Assembly: GCA_024640045.1 (NCBI GenBank)
Contig: JAHEFS010000011.1
Location: 1-40,492, forward strand
Length of the DNA: 40,492 nt
From: Chromatiales bacterium
GTDB lineage: Bacteria; Pseudomonadota; Gammaproteobacteria; Xanthomonadales; SZUA-36
Reading direction: 5' to 3'
Positions 9,486-19,229 of the stretch are shown piece after piece. A program made the translations under genes and the position numbers. Under the pieces are notes generated by a model that was not told the origin of the DNA, ran no database searches, and saw only the letters and a program-made list of their open reading frames with translations. Positions within the stretch are counted from its first letter, which is position 1. Each line of letters opens with the position of its first letter.

Positions 9486-10444
9486 TCGGTGTCTCCCAGG
9501 TGACACCGGTTGAGGTGACCCTGTCCGGTATCGCGCAGCCGCGGTTTCTGGTGGCATTGTTCGAATGCCCGCTCGCAACGCCGGCGGAAACAGCAACCCT
9601 TGGGCAGATTGAGCAGGTTGGGCGGGTTGCCCGGGATCGCGTGCAACTGCCCGTCACCCACCCGGTCCAGGCGTGGCACCGATTCCAGCAAACCCTGCGT
9701 GTAGGGGTGCTGAGGATCGTAGTAAATTTGCTCGACCGTGCCATACTCGACCACCTCGCCGGCATACAGCACCAGCACCCGGTCGCACAGCCCGGCAACC
9801 ACGCCCAGGTCGTGGGTGATCAATACGATGGCCGTGTTCGACTGCCGCCGCAACTCAGCCATGAGCTGGGCGATCTGCGCCTGCACCGTGACGTCGAGGG
9901 CCGTGGTCGGTTCGTCTGCAATCAGGATGTCCGGCTCGCACAAAAGACCCATGGCGACCAGAACCCGCTGACGCATCCCACCCGAGTACTGGTGGGGATA
10001 CTGCCTGATGCGCTGCTCAGGGTCCGGTATCCGCACCGCGCGCAGCATTTCCACGGCATGCGCCCGCGCTTCGCGGCGGTTCAGGCCCTGGTGGTGCATC
10101 ACCATTTCCGTCATTTGTGAATCGATGGTGAGGTAGGGGTTCAGCGAGGTCATCGGGTCCTGGAATATCATTGCGATATCCTTGCCCCGGTGATGGTTGA
10201 GCTCGGCCGGGCCCATCTCCATGAGATCTTCACCCCTGAACCGAGCCGATCCTGTCGCGCGACCATTTTCGGCCAGCAACCCGAGTATCGCCAGCATCGA
10301 CTGGGTCTTGCCGGAACCGGACTCACCAACGATCGCCAGCGCATCGCCGGGCTCCAGGGTGAAGTCGACCCCACTCACGGCGTGCACCTCACCCTCCGGC
10401 GTATCAAAGCTGACCTGCAGATTCTTGACCTCCAGCAATGCCAT
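9482..10444 (-). CDS. oppD: Oligopeptide ABC transporter ATPase OppD
   Basis: 320 residues from the ATG at 10444; the preceding codon is a GTG, so the start could be one codon longer. Walker A GESGSGKTQ, signature YSGGMRQRVLVA, Walker B ILIADEPTTALD and H-loop THDLGVV are present. The C-terminal domain has a CC-x3-RC-x6-C cluster; a comparable cluster binds a 4Fe-4S centre in a mycobacterial Opp importer, so this may too. TGATG coupling links it to oppC. Confidence 0.95.
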   Translation of the reverse strand: MALLEVKNLQVSFDTPEGEVHAVSGVDFTLEPGDALAIVGESGSGKTQSMLAILGLLAENGRATGSARFRGEDLMEMGPAELNHHRGKDIAMIFQDPMTSLNPYLTIDSQMTEMVMHHQGLNRREARAHAVEMLRAVRIPDPEQRIRQYPHQYSGGMRQRVLVAMGLLCEPDILIADEPTTALDVTVQAQIAQLMAELRRQSNTAIVLITHDLGVVAGLCDRVLVLYAGEVVEYGTVEQIYYDPQHPYTQGLLESVPRLDRVGDGQLHAIPGNPPNLLNLPKGCCFRRRCERAFEQCHQKPRLRDTGQGHLNRCHLGDTE

Positions 10445-11355
10445 CACAGCCGGTCCTTCGGATCCAGCGCGTCACGCAGGCCGTCGCCGAGGAAATTGAA
10501 GCAATACAGGGTCACGGTGAGAAAGACAGCCGGAAAGATCAGGGTCCAGGGCGCCGACTCCAGGTCCTGTGCGCCTTCATTGACCAAGGCGCCCCAGGAA
10601 CTCATTGGCTCCTGCACGCCCAGCCCAAGGAAGCTCAGGAAAGATTCCACCAGGATGACCTGCGGAATGGTCAGGGTCACGTACACCATGACTACACCCA
10701 GCAGGTTGGGCATGATGTGCCGCCAGATGATGTCCTTGCGTTGCACGCCACAGGCGCGAGCCGCCTCGACAAACTCCGTATTCTTGAGACTCAGTGTCTG
10801 TCCACGGACGATTCGCGCCATGTCCAGCCAGTTGACCGCTCCAATGGCGATAAAGATCAGGAAGATATTCCGCCCAAAGACCACCATCAGCAAGATGACG
10901 AAGAACATGAACGGCATCGCGTAGACGATGTCGACGATACGCATCATCACCCGGTCGGTGTACCCGCCGTAAAACCCCGCCACTGAGCCGTAGCTCACAC
11001 CGATGATCAGGCTGACCAGGGTCGCCACCAACCCCACCAGCAACGATATGCGTCCCCCCTCCAGGGTACGCACCAGGATGTCCCGGCCGACCGCATCCGT
11101 TCCAAACCAGTGCCCGGTCGCCAGGCTGGGGGCCGAGGTGGTGTTGTCCCAGTCGGTGTAGTCGCCTTCCCAGCTGAGCAGCATCGGCCCGAAGGTCACC
11201 ACCAGGATCATCAGCCCCATGACGATAGCGCTGATCACGGCAGCCCGGTTCTTCAGCAGGCGGTGCCAGGCGTCCTCCCACGGCGACCGACCGCGGATGT
11301 CGCCCAGCTCCATTGCCGCTTCAAAGGGATCCAGTTGGCGCGTATCAGTGTTCAT
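10444..11355 (-). CDS. oppC: Oligopeptide ABC transporter permease OppC
   Basis: 303 residues from the ATG at 11355, overlapping the oppB stop by 11 nt; a GTG one codon earlier is also possible. An N-terminal amphipathic region and first helix (about 40-60) are followed by a periplasmic loop with the family motif HWFGTDAVGRDILVR, then five more helices. The cytoplasmic coupling loop is EFVEAARACGVQRKDIIWRH (the EAA motif). OppC pairs with OppB to form the channel in the inner membrane. Confidence 0.95.
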   Translation of the reverse strand: MNTDTRQLDPFEAAMELGDIRGRSPWEDAWHRLLKNRAAVISAIVMGLMILVVTFGPMLLSWEGDYTDWDNTTSAPSLATGHWFGTDAVGRDILVRTLEGGRISLLVGLVATLVSLIIGVSYGSVAGFYGGYTDRVMMRIVDIVYAMPFMFFVILLMVVFGRNIFLIFIAIGAVNWLDMARIVRGQTLSLKNTEFVEAARACGVQRKDIIWRHIMPNLLGVVMVYVTLTIPQVILVESFLSFLGLGVQEPMSSWGALVNEGAQDLESAPWTLIFPAVFLTVTLYCFNFLGDGLRDALDPKDRL

Positions 11356-12295
11356 CACCGTACCGGATCTTGGGGTTCAGCCATGCGTAGAGCATGTCCA
11401 CCAGGAAATTGAGCAGGATAATCAGGAATCCGTAGAAAATGACCACGCCCATAACCAGCGTGTAATCGCGGTTCAGCGCACCTTGGACAAAATGGCTGCC
11501 CAACCCGGGTATCGCGTAGATACGCTCGATGACCACGGAGCCGGTGATCAGCCCCGCCGTGGCCGGACCCATGTAGGAGATGACCGGAAGCAAAGCGGGC
11601 TTCAGGGCATGCTTGCCGATGACGAGGCGCTCCGGCAACCCCTTGGCGCGCGCAGTACGAATGAAATTACTGTGCAGCACCTCGATCATGCTGCCGCGCG
11701 TCAGGCGCGCGACGTAAGCGGTCACCGGCAAAGCCAGGGTGATGACCGGCATGACCATTCTCTGCAACGACCAGTCCCAGCCGCCCGCCGGCAGCCACCC
11801 CGCATAGACTGCGAGCAGCAAGATGAGGATCGGCGCAATGACGAAATTCGGAATGGAAATTCCCAACATGGCGAAACCCATGACGCCGAAATCTGCCGCG
11901 GTGTTCTGCCGCAGCGCGGCGAAAACCCCGATCATGGTGCCCCCAAAGAAAGCCAGCACCATGGCCAGACCGCCAATCGTCAGCGACACGGGGAACCCCT
12001 CCCCAATCAATTCGTTGACGGTCCAGTCTTTGTACTGGAAGGATGGCCCAAAATCGAGCGACGAGATCTGGCCAAGATAGCGGAAGTACTGCTGCAGCAA
12101 CGGCTCATCCAGGTGGTACTTGGCGTTCAGGTTGGCCTGGATTTCCGGCGGCAGCGCCTTTTCTGAATCAAAAGGTCCGCCTGGCGCAATACGTACCAGG
12201 AAAAAGACTACCGTCACCAGGATCAGCAGCGTCGGAATGACGCCCATGATGCGCAGAGCGATATGCCGGGCGAGTCCGGAAGGCTGGATTTTCAA
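11345..12295 (-). CDS. oppB: Oligopeptide ABC transporter permease OppB
   Basis: 316 residues with six predicted membrane helices; the first (about 13-34) is followed by the APGGPFDSEKALPPE periplasmic segment typical of OppB/DppB. The EAA loop is FIRTARAKGLPERLVIGKHA, and the IERIYAIPGLGSHFVQ segment is characteristic. The start overlaps the oppA stop by four bases. It forms the permease heterodimer with OppC. Confidence 0.95.
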   Translation of the reverse strand: MKIQPSGLARHIALRIMGVIPTLLILVTVVFFLVRIAPGGPFDSEKALPPEIQANLNAKYHLDEPLLQQYFRYLGQISSLDFGPSFQYKDWTVNELIGEGFPVSLTIGGLAMVLAFFGGTMIGVFAALRQNTAADFGVMGFAMLGISIPNFVIAPILILLLAVYAGWLPAGGWDWSLQRMVMPVITLALPVTAYVARLTRGSMIEVLHSNFIRTARAKGLPERLVIGKHALKPALLPVISYMGPATAGLITGSVVIERIYAIPGLGSHFVQGALNRDYTLVMGVVIFYGFLIILLNFLVDMLYAWLNPKIRYGDEH

Positions 12296-14034
12296 CCTGA
12301 ATCCCCGGCAGGTGGAACCACCTCGACATCACTGTCCTGGCGCCGTGGCCCGGTGGCGGGCTTCAACAGAAACATGTGTTTGCTGTAGTGGTGATCCATG
12401 ACGTTGCTCTGCCACCCCTTCACGTGCAAGTCGACCAGTCGCTTTGTGACGTAGGTATAGACCGGGATTATCGGCAGGTCTTCCAGGATCATCCTTTCCG
12501 CCTCCTGCATCAACCGGCGACGGCGGGACGGAATCCGTTCACTGGCGATTTCCTCCAGCAGTTGATCATACAGATCATCGCTATACCCGTAGTCATTCTG
12601 TCCATATCCGCTCCTGAATAATTCGAGAAAGCTGTAGGGATCACTGTAGTCGCTGATCCACCCGGCCCGGAACACCTGGGTCACGACCTTCTGGCTGCGG
12701 TTCTGCAGGAACACCTTCCATTCCTCGTTGACCAGTGTCACCTGCACACCCAGCACCTGCTTCCAAAATGATGCGATGGCCAGCGCGACCTTCTTGTGGT
12801 TCGCGCTGGTGTTGTACCGGATTTCCACGCGCAGCGGACGGTCTTCCGAATAGCCGGCAGCGGCATAGAAGCGCCGCGCCTCTTCGTTGCGCTGTTCCTG
12901 CGTCCAGGCCACCCACTCCGATACCGGTGATTCATACTCTCCGATGCCTGGTGGGACCAGGGTGAAGGAGGGCTGCTCGCCGAACTGGGTCACCTTATCG
13001 GTCAGCAGTTGGCGGTCCACGGCCAGCACCAGTGCGGCGCGCAAATCCGGGCTTTCGATGAACGGCTCACGCAGCAGATTGAAACCAAAGAAATAGGATC
13101 CCAGCCAGGGGCTGACCACCAGCTCGTCCGGGTAGTGGTTTTGCAGCCACTTGAATTGGTTGTTGGGTACTTCGTTGGTCCACTGCAGTTCGCCTGAGCG
13201 AAACTGCTTCAACTCGGTCGACTGATCCTCATAGGGGTAATAAACCACGCGCTGCAAAATCACGTTACCCGCATCCCAGTAATTCGGGTTGCGCTCGAGC
13301 ACAATCCGCGAGCGCACCACCCAGTCTGTCAGCGTGAAAGCCCCATTCGAAACCAGGTTGCCCGGCCGTGAAAACCGGTTGCCATGTTCCTCCAGGCTCG
13401 GGCGGTGCACGGGATAGGTAGAGGAATGGCTGAGCAGACCCAGGAAGTAAGGTGTCGGATCGGTCAGCTGAATCTGCAAGGTATGGTCATCCAGCGCCGT
13501 CACGCCCAACTTCTCGACCGGCAAGTCGCCCGAGAGGACCGCCTGCGCATTCTGGATGGGCAGCAGGACCTGGGCGTAATTCGAAGCGGTCTCGGGCGCT
13601 GCGCTGCGCTGTAGCGCGAACACAAAGTCACTGGCCAGCACCGGGTCGCCGTTAGACCATTCAGCATCGCGCCGCAGATAAAATGTGTAGGTAAGGCCAT
13701 CCCGGCTGATGTTCCACCGTGCTGCCGCCCCGGGAACGACAGTACCATCGGGCGCTTCAGCGGTCAGCCCCTCATACAGGTCGCGAAGGATGTGAGCGGA
13801 GGGTACGCCCTCGGCAATATGCGGGTCGAGCGTCTGTGGCTCCCCACCATTATTGCGGTGCAGCTCCTGCCGTTCTGACAGTATGGAAGGATCGGGGCGG
13901 CCATCGATCAAGACCAGTTCCACCGGCCGCGCGCGCTGCTCTCGCTCCGGCGCAAAATCGGAGTCCTGACGGGAGCATGCAAGCAACAGCAGGCCGCATG
14001 CGGCCAGGCATAGGCTTGTGTAGACTCGGGTCAC
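12292..14034 (-). CDS. oppA: Oligopeptide-binding lipoprotein OppA
   Basis: 580 residues starting at GTG. A lipoprotein signal ends in LLLLAC with Cys20 as the lipidation site, so the protein is membrane-anchored, whereas E. coli OppA is a free periplasmic protein. Residue 21 is Ser, which suggests outer-membrane sorting, though for a binding protein this is unsure. The SBP_bac_5 fold shows in NNGGEPQTLDPHIAEG, the GLTYTFYLRRDAEWSNGDPV block and IPVYTYV near the end. It captures peptides for OppBCDF. The ribosome site is poor and a small ORF stops 2 nt before the GTG, so translational coupling is likely. Confidence 0.93.
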   Translation of the reverse strand: MTRVYTSLCLAACGLLLLACSRQDSDFAPEREQRARPVELVLIDGRPDPSILSERQELHRNNGGEPQTLDPHIAEGVPSAHILRDLYEGLTAEAPDGTVVPGAAARWNISRDGLTYTFYLRRDAEWSNGDPVLASDFVFALQRSAAPETASNYAQVLLPIQNAQAVLSGDLPVEKLGVTALDDHTLQIQLTDPTPYFLGLLSHSSTYPVHRPSLEEHGNRFSRPGNLVSNGAFTLTDWVVRSRIVLERNPNYWDAGNVILQRVVYYPYEDQSTELKQFRSGELQWTNEVPNNQFKWLQNHYPDELVVSPWLGSYFFGFNLLREPFIESPDLRAALVLAVDRQLLTDKVTQFGEQPSFTLVPPGIGEYESPVSEWVAWTQEQRNEEARRFYAAAGYSEDRPLRVEIRYNTSANHKKVALAIASFWKQVLGVQVTLVNEEWKVFLQNRSQKVVTQVFRAGWISDYSDPYSFLELFRSGYGQNDYGYSDDLYDQLLEEIASERIPSRRRRLMQEAERMILEDLPIIPVYTYVTKRLVDLHVKGWQSNVMDHHYSKHMFLLKPATGPRRQDSDVEVVPPAGDSG

Positions 14035-14036
14035 GA

Positions 14037-14168
14037 TCAGTCTGAATCCAGATCCATGTGGCGCGACAGACAGTTGTCACGCACGTTGGGGTAAAAACCG
14101 CGCATCCCCGCCTTTACCAGGTGACGGGAAACATAATCATAAAGCGCGATGGCCAGCATGTCGCCCAT
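14037..14168 (-). CDS. Small ORF B upstream of oppA, 43 residues
   Basis: The ATG at 14168 overlaps the stop of the preceding small ORF (TGATG), and its own stop is 2 nt before the oppA GTG. The product begins MGDMLAIALYDYVSRHLVKA and continues to a segment with FYPNVRDNC; it looks like real protein. Reading upstream in frame gives further plausible sequence (ARPRQAEWQL) back to a TTG at 14213. This suggests it may be the C-terminal half of one gene split by a frameshift in the sequence, not a free-standing peptide. Family not recognised. Confidence 0.55.
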   Translation of the reverse strand: MGDMLAIALYDYVSRHLVKAGMRGFYPNVRDNCLSRHMDLDSD

Positions 14169-14293
14169 CAGCTGCCATTCCGCCTGCCGCGGTCTCGCAA
14201 GCGGTTCTCGCAATAGTGGCCGCCCGCTTCATGCAGGAGCGCACCAGAAGTCACCTGGTCTGCCCGGGTTTCGCGGAGTATATCGATGTTCAC
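14168..14293 (-). CDS. Small ORF A upstream of oppA, 41 residues
   Basis: Starts at a GTG at 14293 with GGAG five bases upstream, the strongest ribosome site of this cluster, and encodes MNIDILRETRADQVTSGALL followed by HEAGGHYCENRL. The end (RDRGRRNGS) looks like out-of-frame sequence. A one-base shift within CENRL would join it to the good coding sequence of small ORF B and give a single product of about 85 residues. Either a frameshifted gene or a coupled leader pair. No family recognised. Confidence 0.5.
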   Translation of the reverse strand: MNIDILRETRADQVTSGALLHEAGGHYCENRLRDRGRRNGS

Positions 14294-14355
14294 AAGGACT
14301 CCGCGAGGGGTGAATGACCATGCCGAATGGCAGAGTAAAACCCGTATTGGCAGGA

Positions 14356-14387
14356 GTATCCTAGCGTACATGCGTGTATCCTAACGT
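14356..14387. promoter_or_regulatory. Two-copy direct repeat before gshA
   Basis: GTATCCTAGCGT (14356-14367) and GTATCCTAACGT (14376-14387) match at 11 of 12 bases and are 20 nt apart, about two helical turns. They lie between the divergent starts of the small ORFs before oppA and gshA, ending 24 nt before the gshA ATG. This is the spacing expected for tandem binding of a regulator, or for repeated promoter elements. No known regulator motif is recognised. Confidence 0.4.
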
Positions 14388-14411
14388 GTCCGCCGGGAGA
14401 AGGCGGCAAGA

Positions 14412-15794
14412 ATGATCCGAGGAATGCGTCCCGTGGCCCAGAAAGAACCCCAAATCGTCGAAAACCGAACGCAACTGGTCGAATACCTGGCTTCGGGCTG
14501 CAAACCGCAAGAGCGTTGGCGTCTCGGCACCGAGCATGAGAAGTTCGGCTACGCCAGAGCGGATCTGTCACCCCTGGCCTACGAGGGCGGGCACGGCATC
14601 CGTGCCATTCTGGAGGGCCTGGCGGGGCAGTTTGGCTGGCGTGAGGTAAAGGAGAACGGCAATACGATCGCCCTGCTCGATGACACAGGGGCGTCCATTA
14701 CCCTGGAACCCGGGGGACAACTGGAACTGTCCGGGGCGCTTCTCGACAACATTCACCAGACCTGTACGGAGGTCAACACCCACCTGAAACAGGTCAAGTC
14801 CATCGCGCGGCCGCTGGGCGCTGCCTTTCTCGGCATGGGTTTCCAGCCCAAATGGCGGCGCGAAGATATCCACTGGATGCCCAAGGGGCGCTACCGAATC
14901 ATGCGCGATTACATGCCGAAAGTCGGATCACTCGGTCTCGACATGATGACCCGGACCTGCACGGTTCAGGTCAACCTGGATTTCTCCAGTGAAACGGACA
15001 TGGTGCGTAAATTCCGGACCTCACTGGCCCTGCAGCCAATCGCAACGGCCCTGTTCGCCAATTCACCTTTCATCGAAGGCACCCCTTGCGGCTACCTCAG
15101 TTACCGGTCGCATGTCTGGGAAGACACCGATCCGGATCGGACCGGCATGCTGCCCTGGGTATTCGATGACAGCATGAGCTTCGAGCGTTACGTGGACTAC
15201 ATGCTCGACGTACCGATGTACTTCGTTTATCGCGACGGCCGCTACATTGACGCCTCCGGCCAGTCGTTCCGCGACTTTCTCGCAGGCCGGCTGCCCGCCT
15301 TGCCCGGAGAACAGCCGCGTCTGTCGGACTGGGAAGACCACCTGACCACGGCTTTCCCCGAAGTCCGCCTGAAGCGTTACCTGGAAATGCGCGGGGCCGA
15401 CGGGGGACCCTGGGGCGAATTGTGCGCGCTGCCCGCGCTTTGGGCTGGAGTACTTTATGACGACGCTTCGTTGGCGGCGGCCTGGGATCTGACCCGGGAC
15501 TGGAGCATGGAAGATCGCCTGAAATTGCGACAGGATGCCCCACGATTGGGGTTACGAGCCGAGGCAGCCGGACGCCCGGTCCACGAAGTCGCGCGTGATT
15601 TATTGGAAATTGCCCGCCAGGGCCTGAAAAACCGGGCCCGCCTGAACGCGGCGGGCGATAATGAAACCGGGTTCCTGGGGCCGTTGCAGGAAACGGTCGA
15701 CAGCGGCCTGACCCCCGCTGACCGCAAACTGGCCCTGTTTAACGGCCGCTGGAACGGTTCGATCGACCCCTTGTTCGAAGAGTTCGCTTACTGA
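14412..15794 (+). CDS. gshA: Glutamate-cysteine ligase (GCS2 type)
   Basis: 460 residues, the length of the proteobacterial/plant-type enzymes and unrelated in sequence to E. coli GshA. Landmarks are GTEHEKFGY near residue 37, [13 protein letters not shown] near 98, the [17 protein letters not shown] block and FLEMRGAD-like [12 protein letters not shown] near 320. It joins L-glutamate and L-cysteine with ATP, the first step of glutathione synthesis. gshB is not in the window. Start choice is between the ATG at 14412, with AAGG upstream, and a GTG at 14433 behind GAGGA. The 3' end overlaps the convergent next gene by 7 nt. Confidence 0.94.
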   Translation: MIRGMRPVAQKEPQIVENRTQLVEYLASGCKPQERWRLGTEHEKFGYARADLSPLAYEGGHGIRAILEGLAGQFGWREVKENGNTIALLDDTGASITLEPGGQLELSGALLDNIHQTCTEVNTHLKQVKSIARPLGAAFLGMGFQPKWRREDIHWMPKGRYRIMRDYMPKVGSLGLDMMTRTCTVQVNLDFSSETDMVRKFRTSLALQPIATALFANSPFIEGTPCGYLSYRSHVWEDTDPDRTGMLPWVFDDSMSFERYVDYMLDVPMYFVYRDGRYIDASGQSFRDFLAGRLPALPGEQPRLSDWEDHLTTAFPEVRLKRYLEMRGADGGPWGELCALPALWAGVLYDDASLAAAWDLTRDWSMEDRLKLRQDAPRLGLRAEAAGRPVHEVARDLLEIARQGLKNRARLNAAGDNETGFLGPLQETVDSGLTPADRKLALFNGRWNGSIDPLFEEFAY

Positions 15795-16225
15795 ACGCCT
15801 GACTGCTCGCAGTCCCCGACGCGATTGCCTTGCCAGGACATGGTGAATTCCATTTTCTGGCCGCCCATGTCGGCAGTCATGGATCCTTCTCCATACATGC
15901 TGTCGCCTTCTGAAGTAAACGACCATTGCCCCTCAGTGGTGCCCATTGGCCCCGGGCACGCCAATGACCAGCTGATGGTTTTACCTTCGACAACCATGTC
16001 GTTCACGTCGCACGGAGTCTCCTGGTCCATCTGGAAGTCTTCGGGGTCGAGTTCAGCTTCCTCGACGCATTCGGTATAACTGCGCTCCTGCGGCGCCGGC
16101 ATCATGGGCATGGTCATGCTCATGCTCATTTCCCAAAGCCCCGGGGTGACGGCAACACCCTTCGCCAGGACTAAAGCGGGGGCCGCCATGCCCAGCACCA
16201 GACACAGTGCAACGATTTTTCTCAT
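15788..16225 (-). CDS. DUF3617-family exported protein
   Basis: 145 residues from the ATG at 16225, with GAGGA five bases upstream. A signal peptide ([20 protein letters not shown], then AKG) precedes a mature part with the DUF3617 pattern: [14 protein letters not shown], a TECVEEAE cysteine segment, and a later pair of cysteines around SLACPGP and GDCEQ. Such proteins are periplasmic and of unknown function. The segment of alternating Met and Ser or Thr is family-like. It overlaps gshA by 7 nt tail to tail. Confidence 0.75.
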   Translation of the reverse strand: MRKIVALCLVLGMAAPALVLAKGVAVTPGLWEMSMSMTMPMMPAPQERSYTECVEEAELDPEDFQMDQETPCDVNDMVVEGKTISWSLACPGPMGTTEGQWSFTSEGDSMYGEGSMTADMGGQKMEFTMSWQGNRVGDCEQSGVQ

Positions 16226-16245
16226 TCTATTCCTCAGGTCGACAG

Positions 16246-16662
16246 TCAGCCCTGTTCGGATGCCGAACCGTTTTCCGGCTCGACCTTCCAGATCACCAGA
16301 CGCCAATCTTTGCTGCTCTTGGCACTGTGATCGAGCCCTATGTAGTAGGTCTTGCCCGCTTCGAACTCCGCTTCAAGGTCCGGCACCCCTTCCGACGGGC
16401 GACCGGTATAACGCCGGCAATAACTCGTATTCACCACTGCGCGGCCATTCATGCTATGCCTGCCCGGCTCCATTTCAAAACCGGTTGCATGAACATTGAC
16501 GAGTTCGCCATCGATTCGCTGGATATGAACCGACGAGAGACACTGCGCAGGCTTCTCGTTTTGGGTGATGATTCGCGCCATGGGCGCCGCTTTCTCATCC
16601 AGTGACATTCCCGTCATGGGCACTAAAAGCGCCAACACTGTTGTTGCTATCACTCTGATCAT
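16246..16662 (-). CDS. Exported protein of unknown function
   Basis: 138 residues with AAGGAG seven bases before the ATG. A signal peptide of about 20-24 residues (MIRVIATTVLALLVPMTGMS) is followed by a beta-rich domain with two cysteines (AQCLSSVHIQ and NTSYCRRYTG), which could form a disulfide. The end has a repeating pattern (AGKTYYIGLDHS, then DWRLVIWKVEPE) resembling small periplasmic PEGA/DUF2846-like beta proteins, though no family is assigned. It is 20 nt upstream of the DUF3617 gene on the same strand, so the two are probably co-transcribed. Confidence 0.6.
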   Translation of the reverse strand: MIRVIATTVLALLVPMTGMSLDEKAAPMARIITQNEKPAQCLSSVHIQRIDGELVNVHATGFEMEPGRHSMNGRAVVNTSYCRRYTGRPSEGVPDLEAEFEAGKTYYIGLDHSAKSSKDWRLVIWKVEPENGSASEQG

Positions 16663-16787
16663 CTCGTTACTCCTTCTGGCCAGGCCAGTTCAACCGCTCG
16701 CCCTGCCCCACCGAAGCGACAGTGCCTGCCCCCTGTTTAACAGTTTAGGCCAAATACCCACGAGCTTCAGGCTGTCCGCCTGTTCCG

Positions 16788-19229
16788 CTAGAAAGGCAGC
16801 TCCAGGTCCGGCCTGATGGCCAGCATCTGCATTCGGAAAGCTTCCTGGATGACCTGCAGGGCCTCCTTGCTTTCACCGTCGAACCGTACCACGAGGATCG
16901 GCGTGGTGTTGGACGCCCGGCAAAGACCCCAGCCATCCTCGAAGTCCGCACGCACACCATCGATGGTGCTGACGCGCGCATCCGGGAACCTGGCCTGTTC
17001 CTGGAACTGTTTGACGAAAGCGTGGTTTTCGCCCTCAGCCATGTGTACTTTCAGTTCCGGTGTGCTGATGCTGTTGGGCAAGCTGGTCAGCACTTCTTCG
17101 GGTGAACGTTCATCCATGGCCAGAATTTCCAACAGGCGAGCCGCCGAGTAGATGCCGCAATCGAAACCGTACCAGCGGTCGCCGAAGAAGAAATGACCGC
17201 TCATCTCGCCAGCAAACGGGGCGCCAGCTTCCTTCATGCGGTTTTTTATCAGGGAATGCCCGGTCTTGTACATTTCCGGCGCCCCCCCGGCCTCGCGAAT
17301 CACTTTGTCCAGGTGGCCGGTGCACTTGACGTCGTAAATAATCGGCGCCCCCGGGTGACGGCTCAATATCTCTCGCACGTACAGCATCATCACGCGATCT
17401 GCGAAAATGATTTCCCCGGACGGCGTCACCACGCCCAGCCGGTCCGCATCGCCGTCGAAAGCGACGCCCAGGTCGGCGTTCATCAGGTTGACGGATTCAA
17501 TCAGGTCGCGCAGGTTCTCCGGCTCACTGGGATCGGGATGATGGTTAGGGAAATTGCCATCGACCTCATCGTACAGGGGCAATACTTCCGCACCGATTGC
17601 GCGCAATACGTCTGCCGCGCAAATGCCGCCAATGCCATTGCCACAATCGGCCACCACCTTGAGGGGGCGCTGCAACTGGATGTCGGAAGCGATACGCTCA
17701 CGGTAACGATCCAACGCCTGCTCATGGGTGACTTGACCTTCACCCTTCAGCACATCGCCCGCTTCCAGCCGCTCGTAAAGCGCCTTGATCTTCTTGCCCG
17801 CCAGGGTTTCGCCCCCGATCATGACCTTGAAACCATTGTATTCAGGAGGGTTATGGCTGCCGGTAATCATCACGCCGGAACCGCTCTTGCATTCGTTGGC
17901 CATATAGTAGAGAACCCCGGTGGGTACGGCGCCAATATCGATGACATCGCAACCAGTCGAGGCGATACCCTCTACCATGCCCTTGACCAGGTCTGGGCCA
18001 GAGTGGCGGCCATCACGCCCCACCACGACCGGCGCGGCATGGGCTTCGAGCGCGGTGCTGCCAATGGCCTGACCGACACGCCTGGCGATTCCGGCATCCA
18101 GGGTTTCACCGACGACACCACGAATGTCATAAGCGCGGAAAATTTCTGCTTTCATAGTCACTGCCTGTTCTGGTTGCGGTCGGTTTTCCCGACGGTGTTT
18201 ATCCGGATCGAAATGAATATCCTCGAGGCTGACCGCGGGTTGTGGGATGGGTGGCTCAGGCTTGGTTTCGACGTCATCTTCCGGCGTCCCACCGAAATCC
18301 AGTTCATCATGGGCATCGAGCATGGCGGGGTCCTCCATTAGCTCTGGCACCTTGCGCAACGACAACTGTTGTCGTATCACGCCATAGGCCAGGCACAACC
18401 CACCCAACACGAAAATCAGCAAACGCAGCCAAGCCGGAAACGTCGAGTGCTCGACACCCTTGGGAACAACCACCCGGAACAGCGAACCCGGGACCGCCAA
18501 GCGGCGCGGCGAAGCCTGCACCAGCGTGGGGTCACCGAATTCACGCAAGGAATTTGCAGCGAACCGCCCGTTATTCTGCTCCAGCCCTATGTACCCCGAT
18601 TTCGGCATGGTGACATTGAAGCGTGAAACGATCAGCTCGAAATCCGCCATTACCATGAGGATACCCCGGATCACCTCGCCTTCCCGTACCGGTACCGCCC
18701 CGGCGATCACCCGCTGGCCTTCGTGTTCGAATGACTGGACCCGCGCCGCGCCGTTTTCACTGGCCTCCAGCAGCATCGCCATGATGACGAACGCATTTTC
18801 ACTGTTGGGATCGATCCGGCCGAGCCAGTCTTCCGGGTCATAGATTCGGACATCGACCAGTTCACTAAGGCGTCCGGACAGGTAGCGCTCCAGATCGGCC
18901 GTGTTGTCCGGGTTTTCGATCGCCATGCCGGCCAGGTCGAGCACTTGCTGGTCCTCGAACAAGCGGGTAAACCCCTGCACCGCTTCCAGAATCTGGGACA
19001 CGGCCCTTCGCCCTTGCTCCAGCGCCTGGTCGGTTTCCTGCTCGCCGGCCGAACCCACGAACAACATCACGGTCATGCTCAAAATCAGCAGGGCGCCAGC
19101 CGCCATGAATACGAAGGGGTTGCTCAGCAACGCCGGCAATCGGGACGCAGATTCAGTGTTCGCGCCGCTGTTTTCCGCCTTCCTGGCCTGCTCTGCAGCC
19201 TTTTTTGTTTTGTCCAGTGAGCCTTTCAT
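16788..19229 (-). CDS. algC: Membrane-anchored phosphomannomutase/phosphoglucomutase (AlgC type)
   Basis: 813 residues from the ATG at 19229, which overlaps the dut stop (ATGA). Residues 359-813 are the mutase: catalytic phosphoserine loop TGSHNP (Ser458), metal loop DGDADR (Asp592/594/596), sugar loop [11 protein letters not shown] and a C-terminal phosphate-binding part. It interconverts mannose- or glucose-6-phosphate and -1-phosphate for LPS, exopolysaccharide and GDP-mannose. The N-terminal 300 residues carry two membrane helices (about 40-59 and 266-285) around a periplasmic domain resembling a dCACHE/PAS sensor, then an acidic proline-rich linker. A long AlgC form of about 868 residues is known in Pseudomonas. 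A shorter product from the ATG of codon 359 is also possible. Confidence 0.92.
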   Translation of the reverse strand: MKGSLDKTKKAAEQARKAENSGANTESASRLPALLSNPFVFMAAGALLILSMTVMLFVGSAGEQETDQALEQGRRAVSQILEAVQGFTRLFEDQQVLDLAGMAIENPDNTADLERYLSGRLSELVDVRIYDPEDWLGRIDPNSENAFVIMAMLLEASENGAARVQSFEHEGQRVIAGAVPVREGEVIRGILMVMADFELIVSRFNVTMPKSGYIGLEQNNGRFAANSLREFGDPTLVQASPRRLAVPGSLFRVVVPKGVEHSTFPAWLRLLIFVLGGLCLAYGVIRQQLSLRKVPELMEDPAMLDAHDELDFGGTPEDDVETKPEPPIPQPAVSLEDIHFDPDKHRRENRPQPEQAVTMKAEIFRAYDIRGVVGETLDAGIARRVGQAIGSTALEAHAAPVVVGRDGRHSGPDLVKGMVEGIASTGCDVIDIGAVPTGVLYYMANECKSGSGVMITGSHNPPEYNGFKVMIGGETLAGKKIKALYERLEAGDVLKGEGQVTHEQALDRYRERIASDIQLQRPLKVVADCGNGIGGICAADVLRAIGAEVLPLYDEVDGNFPNHHPDPSEPENLRDLIESVNLMNADLGVAFDGDADRLGVVTPSGEIIFADRVMMLYVREILSRHPGAPIIYDVKCTGHLDKVIREAGGAPEMYKTGHSLIKNRMKEAGAPFAGEMSGHFFFGDRWYGFDCGIYSAARLLEILAMDERSPEEVLTSLPNSISTPELKVHMAEGENHAFVKQFQEQARFPDARVSTIDGVRADFEDGWGLCRASNTTPILVVRFDGESKEALQVIQEAFRMQMLAIRPDLELPF

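Noticed and set aside
11219-12166. 315-codon plus-strand frame over oppB and oppC
   Set aside because: Antisense shadow of two well-conserved permease genes.
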